64,000 bases of DNA from JACCYX01 sp964610045 (GCA_964610045.1 CAZSUN010000006.1:1-64000); one strand, 5' to 3'; numbered from the stretch's first letter, positions 1 through 9,517 are shown. Program-made: numbers and translations. The notes: generated from the letters alone by a model not told the origin.

Positions 1-32
1 CGTTGCGGGCGGACTTCGGCCTGGAGGACTAG
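1..32 (+). CDS. C-terminal end of an unknown gene (partial)
   Basis: The third reading frame is open from the window edge and ends at a TAG at 30-32, giving the tail LRADFGLED. Its ending about 165 bases before the PPK2 start is consistent with the 3' end of an upstream gene on the same strand. Ten residues are too few to name a family, so this is only a flag that a gene probably runs in from the left. Confidence 0.3.
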   Translation, partial: LRADFGLED

Positions 33-197
33 GGCGAGGAAACAAGGGCATCGGCGGCCCTCGCCATCAACGCTCATGCCCTGATCATCATGGAGTTCGC
101 TGCCGAGGCTCGATTCCCGGCACATTGCCAGTGGGTGGCGATTCTGAAACAATCGCTGCATCTGGCCGTGCCAACAGCTGAATGCGAGGAATGCACC

Positions 198-1043
198 ATG
201 GGAAAAGACCAAGCGTCTGACGACAAGAAGTCATCGAAGACCGAGGTTGAACTCGGCACCGATGGTCTGCCGAAGCTCTCCAAATCGGAAGCCAAGCAGG
301 CGCTGTACGATCTTCAGGTGGAGCTCGTCAAGCTTCAGGACTGGGTGAAAGAGACCGGCGCCAAAGTCTGCGTGCTCTTTGAAGGGCGCGACACTGCCGG
401 GAAGGGCGGAACCATCAAGCGCCTGACTGCCCGTGTCAGTCCGCGCGTCTTCCGGGTTGTCGCGCTTCCGGCTCCGACCGAGCGTCAGAAGACGCAGATG
501 TACATCCAGCGGTATATCGAGCATCTTCCCGCCGCAGGCGAGGTGGTGATTTTCGATCGCAGTTGGTACAACCGCGCCGGCGTCGAGCGCGTGATGGGGT
601 TCGCGTCCGAGTCCGACGTGCAGAAGTTCTTCGATCATGTGATCGGCGTCGAGCGAGCGATGATGGACTCCGGCATCATCCTCGTCAAATACTGGCTTGA
701 AACCAGCATGGAGAATCAGCGGCGGAGCCTTGAGGCCCGGATTCATGACGGGCGCAAGACCTGGAAGCTGAGTCCGATGGACCTGGAGGCTCGACGTCGC
801 TGGTACGACTACTCCCGCGCTCGCGACGACATGTTCCGGCACACGGATACGGATGACTCACCGTGGCATGTCATTCCCGTCACCGACCGGAGTCGAAAAG
901 GGCTCAATTGCATCGCCCATTTCCTCAGCATGGTGCCGTATGAGGAAATAGCCCGGCCATCGGTCGAGTTGCCGGAGCCCAATCCGCCTGGAGACTACGA
1001 AGAGCCTGACTATCCGTACCGTTTCGTCCCGAAGCGGTATTGA
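198..1043 (+). CDS. ppk2: Polyphosphate kinase 2 (PPK2 family)
   Basis: The 281-residue protein belongs to the PPK2 family, which moves phosphate between polyphosphate and nucleotides in the cytoplasm. The P-loop FEGRDTAGKGGTIKR and the Walker B and lid segment VIFDRSWYNRAGVERVMGF are clear, followed by the conserved KYWLE, WKLSPMDL and YTD-like (RHTDTDDSPW) stretches. The length fits a single-domain class I enzyme, usually ADP- or GDP-directed, although the sequence alone does not settle nucleotide preference. I chose the ATG at 198 because GAGGA lies just upstream and the longer in-frame ATG at 90 adds 36 residues foreign to the family. It stands alone, with the next genes convergent. Confidence 0.93.
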   Translation: MGKDQASDDKKSSKTEVELGTDGLPKLSKSEAKQALYDLQVELVKLQDWVKETGAKVCVLFEGRDTAGKGGTIKRLTARVSPRVFRVVALPAPTERQKTQMYIQRYIEHLPAAGEVVIFDRSWYNRAGVERVMGFASESDVQKFFDHVIGVERAMMDSGIILVKYWLETSMENQRRSLEARIHDGRKTWKLSPMDLEARRRWYDYSRARDDMFRHTDTDDSPWHVIPVTDRSRKGLNCIAHFLSMVPYEEIARPSVELPEPNPPGDYEEPDYPYRFVPKRY

Positions 1044-1356
1044 ACGGGCTCGACATCATCAACATCGTGCTCTTCCGGCATTGAGGTGACGGTCAACAAC
1101 CCTGACAGGCTGATAGTTCGGAAGACAGGGTCGTCACAAGACATTCCTGGTCGGGACACACAATCACGCTCCGACGGCAGGATCGTGGTTGATGCTGCCA
1201 CCCGGGCAGTCTTTGTCCAATCCTGGTGAGCCGCCTGTAACCGTCGAAACAGGAAACAGAGAAGGGGGTGCATTTTCGTGCACCCCCTTATCGTCCGGCG
1301 TGACAGACTTGGCAAGCCAGGTCCGGCTATTACGGATCCCGGTGACCGTTTCCTCG
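1044..1356. other. Intergenic region between convergent genes
   Basis: This 313-base stretch separates the ppk2 stop from the convergent SHOCT gene. Apart from the strong hairpin at 1262-1289 I see no gene, repeat or RNA element. Open frames here run into the SHOCT gene antisense and are not credible. Confidence 0.6.
1262..1289 (-). terminator. Hairpin terminator of the SHOCT gene
   Basis: A perfect 11-bp stem (AAGGGGGTGCA / TGCACCCCCTT) encloses a six-base loop. On the minus strand it follows the SHOCT stop and is followed by a pyrimidine-rich CTCTGTTTCC, so it most likely ends that transcript. It may also stop ppk2 transcription from the other side. Confidence 0.75.
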
Positions 1357-1731
1357 CTACGAACTCAGAAGTTTCGTCTTGGCGGCTTCGAATTGCTCGG
1401 CGGACAGGATACCTGCTGCCTGCATGTCGGCAAGTTGCTGCAACTGGGCCATCAAATCCGATCCACCCCCTGCTGGAGCAGCAGCGACCGGAGCAGGAAC
1501 TGCCGCCGCGGCCTGTTGGGCCTGCATCGCCTGCAACTGAGCCTGCATGTCGGCGATGTCCGCCTGACTCTGGTATGCCGCCTGATCCGCATCAGCCTGG
1601 GCTTGCTGCTGCATCGCCTGGTTCTGGTAGCGTTGCGCCTGGCGATGGTGAACGGCGCCGGCCGTCCCCGCAACAACCGCCGTTGTCGCCATTGTGCCGA
1701 TAATTCCTCTGCCACCACGTCGTCGCATCAT
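1357..1731 (-). CDS. SHOCT-domain protein
   Basis: This 124-residue protein starts with a basic stretch and a hydrophobic alanine/threonine/valine segment (about residues 10-27). A glutamine- and alanine-rich, probably helical or coiled middle follows. The C-terminal 30-residue SHOCT module (LMAQLQQLADMQAAGILSAEQFEAAKTKLL) is a small two-helix module common at protein C-termini; its function is not firmly known. The start has AGGAGG 9 bases upstream, and a second ATG follows immediately. It lies 42 bases downstream of a DUF6325 gene on the same strand, a pairing I believe recurs in high-GC bacteria, so the two probably work together. Function unknown. Confidence 0.8.
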   Translation of the reverse strand: MMRRRGGRGIIGTMATTAVVAGTAGAVHHRQAQRYQNQAMQQQAQADADQAAYQSQADIADMQAQLQAMQAQQAAAAVPAPVAAAPAGGGSDLMAQLQQLADMQAAGILSAEQFEAAKTKLLSS

Positions 1732-1773
1732 GACTGTCTTCCTCCTGGACTCGGAAACTCGCTTGAGTCCGAA

Positions 1774-2199
1774 CTAGATTCCCGACGCCTCGGCGAGAAC
1801 CGCGTCGATCACGTCTCGCGGAATGCGCTCGTTCAGCAGGACCTCGCCGTTCGCGTTGAGAACTGCCTGAACGAAACGCGCTGCCCAGGAGTTCTCGAAC
1901 AACAACAGGGCGGCCGACGAATTGGGCTCGAGCAGTTCGCCGAACCGCTCTCCATCCTCCTGCGACAGCAGTTCGTCTTCGTGCTGGGAGATAGGGGTGA
2001 GAATCGCAGCAACGGCATCGCCGAGGCCATCGACTTCCACCACGGCGATGTTGCCGTCACCGTCCTTGAGGACAAAGAGCAGGTCGATGATCCGGACGAT
2101 ACCGGTATCAATCAGCTCCTGCAGCGCTGGCACGATTTCTCCCGAAAACTGGTTGCCGGGAAACTTGAGGACGACAAACTCAATTGGTCCGTAGGTCAT
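1774..2199 (-). CDS. DUF6325 family protein
   Basis: The 141-residue soluble protein begins MTYGPIEFVVLKFPGN and has the alternating pattern of the DUF6325 family: an opening beta strand, EIVPALQELIDTGIVRIIDLLFVLKD, then VVEVDGL and a C-terminal helix. No catalytic residues are recognisable. The ATG at 2199 has AAAGGAG just upstream; an upstream in-frame start at 2229 lacks such a site. It is the first gene of a two-gene unit with the SHOCT gene. The family has no assigned biochemical role; the SHOCT partnership is the best clue. Confidence 0.75.
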   Translation of the reverse strand: MTYGPIEFVVLKFPGNQFSGEIVPALQELIDTGIVRIIDLLFVLKDGDGNIAVVEVDGLGDAVAAILTPISQHEDELLSQEDGERFGELLEPNSSAALLLFENSWAARFVQAVLNANGEVLLNERIPRDVIDAVLAEASGI

Positions 2200-2438
2200 A
2201 CGAACTCCTTTCAGGCTGAACCAAACCAAATGCCGTGAAGCGCAGACACTCGGGTGACAAGCGGCACCGCCAGTGCACTTCGGTCATTGCCCTTCGCGCG
2301 AATGGTAATCGAATTGTCTCGGAGTGGACTCCCTTCCAGTACGTCGAAAGCGAAGCGATGCCCGGACGAGAGAGTCGTTGCCTGGTCCGGCAGGGGGTTG
2401 AGGACGAGCGGCTCGTTGATGGAGCACGGGAGTCGGCT

Positions 2439-4238
2439 TCAGCCTGGATGAGGTCCAGATTGATCGGGAAGATGCTGGCGCGAGACATCCGGGAAGGCGT
2501 ATCCAGGGTCGTCCTCCCAGTCAACCCAACTGATTCCGAACTCGTCGACGAACCTCTGTACCGCTACGCCAATGGTTGGGTAGAAGTACTCCTTGCCAAT
2601 CCGATCCTCCAGTCCGAACTGCCGGAGGCCGTCCTTTACCGGGTCCTTCATCTCTGCAAAGGTCAATTCGATATGCTGCGTCTTGAGTTCCGCCGCAAGT
2701 GCATCGAGCATATCGGCGGCCGTGGAATCGACACTCGCAATCGGCTCAGCTGCCACGACCACCCGGCGAATCGGCGGCTCGCCCTTACGAACCGCCGCCA
2801 GCAAGCGCGTCCGGAATACACCCGCGTTGGCGAAAAACAGCGGCCCATCGAAACGGAACAGAACCAGGCCGGGCACCTGGCGGGCCCGGGAGTAGCGCGT
2901 GATGTCGTGGTAACCCTTGACTCCTTCAGCCCGGCCGAGCACCGCAGCGTAGGGATGCCAGGCTCGCCACAGGAATGCAAGGATCGACAAACCAACTGCG
3001 AACAGGACCCCCTGGAGCACGCCATAGACGGCGACCCCTAGCAGGCTGATGGCCGCCAGGCCGAAATCTGGACGGTAGACCTGCCAAAGCCGCTGGAAGA
3101 CCTTGATTTCGATCAGCCCGAGGACTGCGGCGATCACGATGGCAGCCAGAACGGCGGTCGGAAGGTTGACAAACAACTCGCTTCCAAACACCAGGACGAT
3201 TGCCAGCCCCGCCGCGCTGATGAGTCCCGTCAGCTGGGTCTGGGCGCCAGACGCCTCCGCTACCGGCGTTCGGGAACTGCTGCTGGAAATGGGAAACCCC
3301 TGGAAAAATCCGGAAAGAAGGTTTGCTCCGCCAAGCGCGCGCAACTCCTGATTCTGATCGACTTCGGCACCGGCCCGGGTGGCATACGATCGGGAGAGGA
3401 CGGTCGTGTCCGCGAAGGCGATCAACGCGATTGCCATTGCCGGCAATGCCAGTTCCCCAATTACACCCGCGTCCATTGCTGGCAGGACAAAACCGGGAAG
3501 ACCCTCCGGAAGGCTTCCCACCGAGTCAAGATCGAGATTGAACCAGACGTTGGCGAGTGTCCCAAGGATCACGACGACCAGCGCGGAAGGAATCTTCGCG
3601 TTGACCCTTCGCAGCACCAGGATGGCGAACAGCGCGACGATGCCAACAGTGGCGGTCGCTGCATCCGTTTCGTCCAGTCCCTGCACCAGTCCCTTGAGGT
3701 TGCCGAGAAAATCTTCGCCTTCGACAGAGAATCCGAGCAAGCCCGGTACCTGGCTGACAATAACAGTCGCCGCGATACCCGCCAGGTATCCAAGACGAAC
3801 TGGCCTGGACAGGAGATCAGCGATAAAGCCCAGACCAGCCAGGCCGCCGACCAGGCAGAAGATCCCCACCAGGATTGCTGCCAGTCCGGCCAACGCGACC
3901 CGCTCCGAGGAGTCGGCGCCGGCGATCGGAATGATCGCCGCCGCCACGACGGGAGCGACCGCTGAGTCCGGCCCGAGCACGAGAATGCGCGAAGGACCGA
4001 GAATCGCGTACACGATCAACGGGATCATGGTTGCGTACAGGCCGTGCACTGGTGGCAGACCGGCCAACTCCGAGTAAGCGATGCCCTGTGGTACGAGCAT
4101 CGCCACCAGCACCACCCCGGCAATCAGATCGCCAGTCAACCACTCCCGCCGGTACGACCGTGCGACGGCAAGTCCCGGTACCCAGCGAGCGGTCTCGTCT
4201 CCCAAGTTTGTCCTGTGCGAAACCAGGCGAGTTCCCAT
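2439..4238 (-). CDS. SulP-family anion transporter with STAS domain
   Basis: This 599-residue membrane protein has the SulP/SLC26 architecture. The N-terminal signature runs through GDLIAGVVLVAMLVPQGIAYSELAGLPPVHGLYA, with a long run of hydrophobic segments up to about residue 425. A cytoplasmic STAS domain follows at about residues 440-550, containing VVVAAEPIASVDSTAADML, the usual phosphorylation-type loop. Family members move sulfate, bicarbonate or other anions; no neighbour indicates the substrate. It is monocistronic, 240 bases upstream of the DUF6325 gene. A shorter form from a later start is not favoured because the cytoplasmic N-terminus is normal in length. Confidence 0.9.
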   Translation of the reverse strand: MGTRLVSHRTNLGDETARWVPGLAVARSYRREWLTGDLIAGVVLVAMLVPQGIAYSELAGLPPVHGLYATMIPLIVYAILGPSRILVLGPDSAVAPVVAAAIIPIAGADSSERVALAGLAAILVGIFCLVGGLAGLGFIADLLSRPVRLGYLAGIAATVIVSQVPGLLGFSVEGEDFLGNLKGLVQGLDETDAATATVGIVALFAILVLRRVNAKIPSALVVVILGTLANVWFNLDLDSVGSLPEGLPGFVLPAMDAGVIGELALPAMAIALIAFADTTVLSRSYATRAGAEVDQNQELRALGGANLLSGFFQGFPISSSSSRTPVAEASGAQTQLTGLISAAGLAIVLVFGSELFVNLPTAVLAAIVIAAVLGLIEIKVFQRLWQVYRPDFGLAAISLLGVAVYGVLQGVLFAVGLSILAFLWRAWHPYAAVLGRAEGVKGYHDITRYSRARQVPGLVLFRFDGPLFFANAGVFRTRLLAAVRKGEPPIRRVVVAAEPIASVDSTAADMLDALAAELKTQHIELTFAEMKDPVKDGLRQFGLEDRIGKEYFYPTIGVAVQRFVDEFGISWVDWEDDPGYAFPDVSRQHLPDQSGPHPG

Positions 4239-4819
4239 CTGACACCATGTGAGTGCATCGTACGACTGTCAAAACTGGCAGGAATGTACCATCATCATGG
4301 GCATCCTGACGTATCCCGCCGCGAACAAGCGCCGCAGTCAACCCGGCTTTCGTTGTTGTGCCGGACATCGACACGGGATACCTGCTACCGGCTGCTCCAC
4401 ACTGCAAAACCCGCACACCATGACATCATGTTCGCTGACACCAGCCGTCCGATATACGCCATTGGACTCATGCCGGCACCCGCGATCTGATCTATGGTGA
4501 CCAGGACAGCAGCACGCGGACTGCCATGTGCTCGGCGATGGAAGCACCGCAGCCGGAATATGGCCGATTGAGGTGGCCGTTGTTTCATGGTGACGCGAGC
4601 AGGGGACCACCACGGGCGTTCAACGCAAGCCAATGTACCGTGGTGGGAACTTTGTGGCGATGGACATCTGGCTTGCTGGCAACACCGGGAATGCGTGGCG
4701 CAGTACGGCGGATATGACGGTATGTCCGTGGTCACGGCTACGTCGTTTCGGTTCGTTTCGTGCGATAGTTGGAACATCGGTCATCTGTCGCAGGTCGGAT
4801 GCGCGAAATCGGAGCATGG
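4239..4819. other. Long divergent intergenic region
   Basis: About 580 bases lie between the divergent SulP and PLD-family genes. The short open frames on both strands lack ribosome-binding sites and recognisable domains. TTGACA occurs on the minus strand near 4266-4271, but no good -10 box sits at the right distance. I see no riboswitch, tRNA or repeat here. The in-frame TTG at 4769 and ATG at 4799 could extend the PLD gene slightly into it. Confidence 0.5.
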
Positions 4820-6217
4820 ATGGCAGCAATCGAGTCGAACCCTTCTGTTGGCAACCGGCTCGACAGTCCCGCCAAGCCGGCAGTCTCTCCTCGCTGGCGA
4901 ACGTGGCTCCGACGTGGCTGGTCGTGGTTCCTCCGCGTGCTGTTGGTGATCCTCCTGCTGGCGTGGTGGTTCGTCCTCCGCATCGAGCAGCATGACAATT
5001 GGCCACCACCAGCCGACGCGGTGAGTGCCGCCCAGGCCCAGGCTGTGACCGAAGAGTTCATGGGGCAGGACGACGTCACCATCAACGATATCGCTATCCC
5101 TCTTGCGACATCGACTGCCGATTCCGTCGAATTCTTCTCGGATGGCCCGCAATTCTTTCCGAGAATGGCGGATGACATGTCCGCTGCCACATCGTCCATC
5201 CACATTCTTGTCTTCACCATCACACCGGGACAGGTGGCGGATCGCCTCGTCTCGATCCTCTCCGAGCGAGTGGCGGCAGGAGTCGAAGTCCGCGTCATCG
5301 TCGACCGCTATGGCGCCAAGGTGGACGGCAAGTCTCAACCGATTTTCGACGCACTGACTGCGGCGGGCGTGGAAGTCGTTGTCAACGACATCTTCCCACT
5401 CGACCGGGACGGACTCCTCGGTTCGGGTGGAATTGACCCCTGGCAGGATGAAGTGGGCAGTGCCGATCACCGGAAAATGCTTGTGATCGACGGGAAGATC
5501 GGCTGGATCGGCGGTGCTGGCTTCGAGGATCACTTCTACGATGGCCGCTATCACGACGCCTTTGTGCGAGTGACTGGCGATGTCGTGCGCCAGATGCAGC
5601 TGGTATTTTTCACGAGTTTCCACGCTTTGGGGGGGCCGACTCCCGCCAATGGGCTCGACCGATTCTTCACTGCCCCGGCTGTGCCGGGTACGATTCCGGC
5701 AACCGTTCTGCACAATGTGCCAGGCGGATTCGTGCCGGGTACGCAAGCCATGGGTGAGATGATCGAGCAGGCGCAGGAGCGGCTCGACATCCTCAATCCG
5801 TATCTCGCCGATCCGGACATGATCGACCGCATCATCGACGCCGGAAAGCGCGGAGTGTCGGTTCGGGTTGTGCTCCCGGGAAACTCGAACGTGACCCAGG
5901 CACGGGACGCCGCCGAACATAACTACCCCGCCCTGTTCGACGCGGGCGTCCAGATCTACGAGCATGAGACGATCATTCATTCCAAAGTGATCGTCGCCGA
6001 CGACCGTGTCATCATCGGTACGATCAATTTCGACTCATGGGCTCTATATCGCAACAACGAAATCGCCATCATGTTCGAGGATCCGGCAGTTGCTGACCAG
6101 GCAGAGCAGATCCTCATTGATGACGCTCTCGCGCGAGCCCAACCGGCTGAATTGCCGGAGGGGTTCTGGAATCGAGTGCAGAACTGGTTCTGGGACAAGC
6201 TGGTGTACTTCTTCTAG
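4820..6217 (+). CDS. Phospholipase D / cardiolipin synthase-like protein
   Basis: The roughly 465-residue protein has a basic N-terminus and one strong membrane segment (WFLRVLLVILLLAWWFVL, about residues 30-50), then a large extracytoplasmic or membrane-associated catalytic region. Two HKD motifs mark the PLD superfamily: DHRKMLVIDGKIGWIGG near residue 217 and IIHSKVIVADDRVIIGTINF near residue 387. The two copies form one active site through a phospho-histidine intermediate. Cardiolipin synthesis or phospholipid transfer is the likeliest role; nuclease activity cannot be excluded. I prefer ATG 4820, which has GGAG five bases upstream, over ATG 4799 or TTG 4769. It is transcribed alone and followed by a terminator at 6388. 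Confidence 0.88.
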   Translation: MAAIESNPSVGNRLDSPAKPAVSPRWRTWLRRGWSWFLRVLLVILLLAWWFVLRIEQHDNWPPPADAVSAAQAQAVTEEFMGQDDVTINDIAIPLATSTADSVEFFSDGPQFFPRMADDMSAATSSIHILVFTITPGQVADRLVSILSERVAAGVEVRVIVDRYGAKVDGKSQPIFDALTAAGVEVVVNDIFPLDRDGLLGSGGIDPWQDEVGSADHRKMLVIDGKIGWIGGAGFEDHFYDGRYHDAFVRVTGDVVRQMQLVFFTSFHALGGPTPANGLDRFFTAPAVPGTIPATVLHNVPGGFVPGTQAMGEMIEQAQERLDILNPYLADPDMIDRIIDAGKRGVSVRVVLPGNSNVTQARDAAEHNYPALFDAGVQIYEHETIIHSKVIVADDRVIIGTINFDSWALYRNNEIAIMFEDPAVADQAEQILIDDALARAQPAELPEGFWNRVQNWFWDKLVYFF

Positions 6218-6387
6218 CCAGTGTGGTTCATCGACCCATACGGAATCCAGGTGAGTATTCCTGGGATTTCCGGGATCGGCAGGGCTTGTTTTTGCCGAGA
6301 TCAGGCAGCGACAAGCTCTGCCAAGACCACGATGCTCCCCAACCATTCATCCGGAATGGTTCTGGTCGGATCGGCGATAGGCGGTGG

Positions 6388-6417
6388 AACGGCGATCGGG
6401 AAATCCTGATCGCCGTT
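6388..6417 (+). terminator. Intrinsic terminator after the PLD gene
   Basis: A perfect 10-bp stem (AACGGCGATC / GATCGCCGTT) with a ten-base loop is followed by TCGTTTCC. It lies 170 bases after the PLD-family stop, between convergent genes. Confidence 0.65.
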
Positions 6418-6458
6418 TCGTTTCCTCCCGGCTTGGCCGCGATATCGGATGCCCTGGT

Positions 6459-6680
6459 CTACGCCGCCATCCAGATGAGAACGGTGATGAAACTGACGCT
6501 GGCGATGGCCATCACCATGAGCAGGATCGCCAGCCAGCCGCCAGGATCGTGCTCCGTGGGCTCAATGCCGCGAGATTCCACGACTCCCAGGGTATCGTCA
6601 GGGACCGGTGATTGATCCAGCCCAGCGCGTTCTTCCGGTTGTCGTTTGCGGGCTGGCCGCCGCGCTACGTTCAGGCTCAT
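6459..6680 (-). CDS. Small hypothetical protein with C-terminal membrane anchor
   Basis: This open frame encodes 73 residues: a basic N-terminus (RRPARKRQ), an acidic and polar middle, and a C-terminal hydrophobic segment WLAILLMVMAIASVSFITVLIWM that could anchor the protein as a tail. AGG stands eight bases before the ATG. It lies just downstream of the HD-domain gene on the same strand and could be cotranscribed with it. No family is recognised. The clean single membrane segment and site favour a real gene, but it could be a chance frame. Confidence 0.45.
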   Translation of the reverse strand: MSLNVARRPARKRQPEERAGLDQSPVPDDTLGVVESRGIEPTEHDPGGWLAILLMVMAIASVSFITVLIWMAA

Positions 6681-6761
6681 TGCGCACACCTGTCCAGTCA
6701 CTTCGGAGGGTACATCGGGTCGACGAGTGGTGTCCGCCAGCGTGGCGGGGCGGAAGGGTTG

Positions 6762-8108
6762 CTAGAACGCGCCACCGAGCAGAGGATAGAGCAACTGCTC
6801 CCACCGCGCCGACACTGTCTCGCGATACTGTTCTTCAGTCACGATGCGTATCAGCCGACGATGTTCCTCGTACCGCTTGAAGTCGGCGTCCTCGAGTCCG
6901 ACAACCTCCCGCCACGGCATGAGGGAGCGAAAGCCAACGGGCGGACGATCGAACGCGACCCATGCATCCGTCTTCCAGCGCTCGGGCTTGGGGATGTCGA
7001 TGAGGACAGCCGTATCCGGAACTGGTTCACCAAGGGATACCGAGAGACTGCGCGCCAGCTCGATCTCAACACCACGGCGCGCCCTCGGGTCGTACCAGAG
7101 ATTGCCGAGACGGGCGTAGAGCTCAAACGATCGAGCGCTGACCTCCACCGCACGTTTGTGGATACGCCGCTGCACGAGATCGCCTGCAAGACGCCTGGTC
7201 GCCTCTGGCTGGGTTCGTTCCTCCAGGAGTGAGATCAGCGAAGCGTCGTGATGACCTGTCAGGGAATCCGCTGACAAAGCGCCGGCGATCAGAGATTCCT
7301 GCACGGCGCGTAACAGCATCACCATGCAGGCGCGATTGGTATGGTGCCAGTAGACGTTGTCAAACATCTCCTGCCGGGCATTGATCAGCGAGTGGAGCGG
7401 GCTGACACCCTTGTGGGTAATGGCGAGCGTGGGTCCAGGCGCGGCTCCCGCGGATTCCGGCACATCCACGATGGTTAACGAATCCAGCAACCTGCTCGTG
7501 TCAACGCCTCCATAGGGCACGGAACACCCCTGGGCATCGCGCGGCAGATAGTCGAGCTTGTCCATATCGAGCGTACCGGAGAGCAGTCCACGTAGGACTT
7601 GCTGTCCGGGAGTCAGTTCGTCCAGGTCGCCGTGGATCATCGCCGCCACCGACACTGGACGAACCCCCCAAAATTGACCCAGAATCGATGACAACCCGGA
7701 CTCCTCGATCAGGGTACGTCCAACTGCTTCATGCGAACGGACGGGCGGTCCGAGCTCCTCGATCGCATGGGAATAGGGATAGTGACCGACATCATGCAGC
7801 AGGGCGGCAGCGATTGCGGTTCTGGCATCGAGTTCACTGAACCAGTGGTTGCCGAATTGCTGCCAAAGCTGACAGACAGCCATTCGCGTCAGGTGCATAA
7901 CGCCCAACGAGTGGGCGAACCGGGAGTGGCGCGCCCCAGGCCAAATCCGGGAGACGAATCCGAGTTGCTGGATGCCATCGAGCCTGAGGAAAGCAGGTGA
8001 ATCCATGACGGCGAGATCCGCGTCGGTGAGTGGAATCCTGTCATACAGGGCATCGCGCACCTGGCGTACCGGCGTCATTCCAAACAGGTTGTCACATCGA
8101 GTTTCCAA
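6762..8108 (-). CDS. HD-domain phosphohydrolase
   Basis: The 448-residue protein belongs to the dNTPase-like HD superfamily. It shows RFAHSLGVMHL (His66), the LLHDVGHYPYSHAIE core with the His105-Asp106 doublet, and the downstream LDMDKLDYLPRDA aspartate segment. These metal-binding residues are all present, so the enzyme is expected to be active on a phosphorylated nucleotide or similar substrate in the cytoplasm. The start is a TTG at 8108 with AGGA about seven bases upstream; an ATG at 8078 is the alternative and would still keep every motif. It is divergent from proline dehydrogenase, sharing a 130-base promoter region. Substrate unknown. Confidence 0.85.
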   Translation of the reverse strand: METRCDNLFGMTPVRQVRDALYDRIPLTDADLAVMDSPAFLRLDGIQQLGFVSRIWPGARHSRFAHSLGVMHLTRMAVCQLWQQFGNHWFSELDARTAIAAALLHDVGHYPYSHAIEELGPPVRSHEAVGRTLIEESGLSSILGQFWGVRPVSVAAMIHGDLDELTPGQQVLRGLLSGTLDMDKLDYLPRDAQGCSVPYGGVDTSRLLDSLTIVDVPESAGAAPGPTLAITHKGVSPLHSLINARQEMFDNVYWHHTNRACMVMLLRAVQESLIAGALSADSLTGHHDASLISLLEERTQPEATRRLAGDLVQRRIHKRAVEVSARSFELYARLGNLWYDPRARRGVEIELARSLSVSLGEPVPDTAVLIDIPKPERWKTDAWVAFDRPPVGFRSLMPWREVVGLEDADFKRYEEHRRLIRIVTEEQYRETVSARWEQLLYPLLGGAF

Positions 8109-8239
8109 AAGCGTCCTGCACTATTCACTCCGGGCCATTCCTGAAGGCAGGATACATGGGCGCGCTGCATTGGTGAGTGGGATAATCCGGGGGCAAGGTT
8201 CGTCATTCCTTCTGCCTGATCCGGGAGCAACCGCACCAC

Positions 8240-9157
8240 ATGAGCGTCCTGCGCAAATCGGTCATTGCCGTCGCCGATAACCCGGCCGTCTCCCGCGCCT
8301 TCCACACAGAGGCTGTCAGGCGACGCCTGGTCGAACGGTTTGTTGCTGGAGAGTCGCTGGACAGCGCACTCACCGCGGCGCAAGGATTCAAGGGTGAAGG
8401 CATCACCACGACTCTTGACCTGCTTGGCGAAAACGTCACATCGGTCGAACAGGCCGAATCAGCCGTCTCGACATACCAGGCAATCCTGCTCGCGATGCAG
8501 GCGCAGGGACTCGACCCGAACATCTCGGTCAAATTGACCATGCTGGGACTCGATTTCGGTGAAGATGTCGCGCTGTCAAACATGAAGTCGATCCTGGCGT
8601 CGGCACAGGAAGCCAACGGATTTGTCCGGATCGACATGGAGGGTTCCGCCTACACCGATGTCACGATGCGCGTTTTCGAGCACCTCTACGCCAGGTACCC
8701 GAAGCAGGTCGGAATCGTGATCCAGGCATACCTGCATCGAGCCGAGGCCGACATCGAACGCACGATCGAACTGGGGGCGCGTGTGCGATTGGTAAAGGGA
8801 GCCTATGCCGAGCCCCCTGAAGTCGCCATCCAGGACAAATCGCAGATTGACGCGAACTTCGGCCGATTGGCTCAACGCCTCCTGAGCGATGGGAACTATC
8901 CAGCAATCGCCACGCATGATCTCGACCTCGTCCGATCAGCGATCGAGTACGCACGTGTTCGACAGGTCTCGCCTGAGCGGTATGAGTTCCAGATGCTGTA
9001 CGGCGTACGAAGAGACCAGCAATCAGCACTGGTTGACGACGGGTACCGCATGCGTGTCTACGTTCCATACGGGACCGAATGGTATCCGTACTTCACGAGA
9101 AGAATTGCGGAACGGCCAGCCAACGCACTGTTCGTCCTGCGACAATTGCGTGGCTAA
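8240..9157 (+). CDS. Proline dehydrogenase (monofunctional)
   Basis: This 305-residue flavoenzyme oxidises proline to pyrroline-5-carboxylate, passing electrons to the respiratory chain at the membrane face. The PRODH barrel is shown by NISVKLTMLGLDF, VRIDMEG, VIQAYLHRAEAD, RLVKGAYAEP, ATHDL, FQMLYGVRRD and the C-terminal RVYVPYGTEWYPYFTRRIAERPAN, which holds the substrate-binding arginine pair. Length matches the short monofunctional bacterial enzymes; there is no fused P5C dehydrogenase and none is adjacent. Its 3' end nearly touches the convergent LuxR-type gene. Confidence 0.95.
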   Translation: MSVLRKSVIAVADNPAVSRAFHTEAVRRRLVERFVAGESLDSALTAAQGFKGEGITTTLDLLGENVTSVEQAESAVSTYQAILLAMQAQGLDPNISVKLTMLGLDFGEDVALSNMKSILASAQEANGFVRIDMEGSAYTDVTMRVFEHLYARYPKQVGIVIQAYLHRAEADIERTIELGARVRLVKGAYAEPPEVAIQDKSQIDANFGRLAQRLLSDGNYPAIATHDLDLVRSAIEYARVRQVSPERYEFQMLYGVRRDQQSALVDDGYRMRVYVPYGTEWYPYFTRRIAERPANALFVLRQLRG

Positions 9158-9163
9158 CGGGTA

Positions 9164-9517
9164 TCAATCGGCAACTGTCTGGGCGTCGATATCCATCCCC
9201 GAACCCTGTGTGTCGATCACGGGATGAAGTTCCCGCGCCTCCTTCAACCGCCGAACGATATCGATCGGCGGTACGCCGCCGTCCAGCAAGCCCATGATGT
9301 AGCAGGCCAGAGTCGTTCGCACGCGATCGCTTGGATACATGGTGAGCGACAACTGAAGCGATCGGACAGCCTGCTTGTGGTGGTTCTTGACTGTCCAGAC
9401 GCTCAGTCCAAGTTGGGCGGAAATTTCCTCATAGCTCATGCCATAAGCCTGCAGACGGAGCACTTCCCGCTGTCGGGGCGTCAAGGTCGTGCCACGGTCG
9501 TATGCCGCTGTCGCCAT
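9164..9517 (-). CDS. LuxR-type helix-turn-helix regulator
   Basis: A 117-residue protein consisting of a GerE/LuxR-type DNA-binding domain: LTPRQREVLRLQAYGMSYEEISAQLGLSVWTVKNHHKQAVRSL at about residues 12-55, followed by a helical tail of about 60 residues. No receiver or ligand domain is present, so it would act as a stand-alone HTH factor or need a partner. The ATG at 9517 has AGGAG seven bases upstream; the frame stays open further 5' but without support. It is divergent from the DUF1232 gene, and a 9-bp inverted repeat at 9685-9711 lies in the shared upstream region. Targets unknown. Confidence 0.85.
   Translation of the reverse strand: MATAAYDRGTTLTPRQREVLRLQAYGMSYEEISAQLGLSVWTVKNHHKQAVRSLQLSLTMYPSDRVRTTLACYIMGLLDGGVPPIDIVRRLKEARELHPVIDTQGSGMDIDAQTVAD

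Noticed and set aside
1189..2238. Plus-strand frame over the SHOCT/DUF6325 pair
   Set aside because: It covers two well-supported minus-strand genes with good ribosome-binding sites and has no domain of its own.
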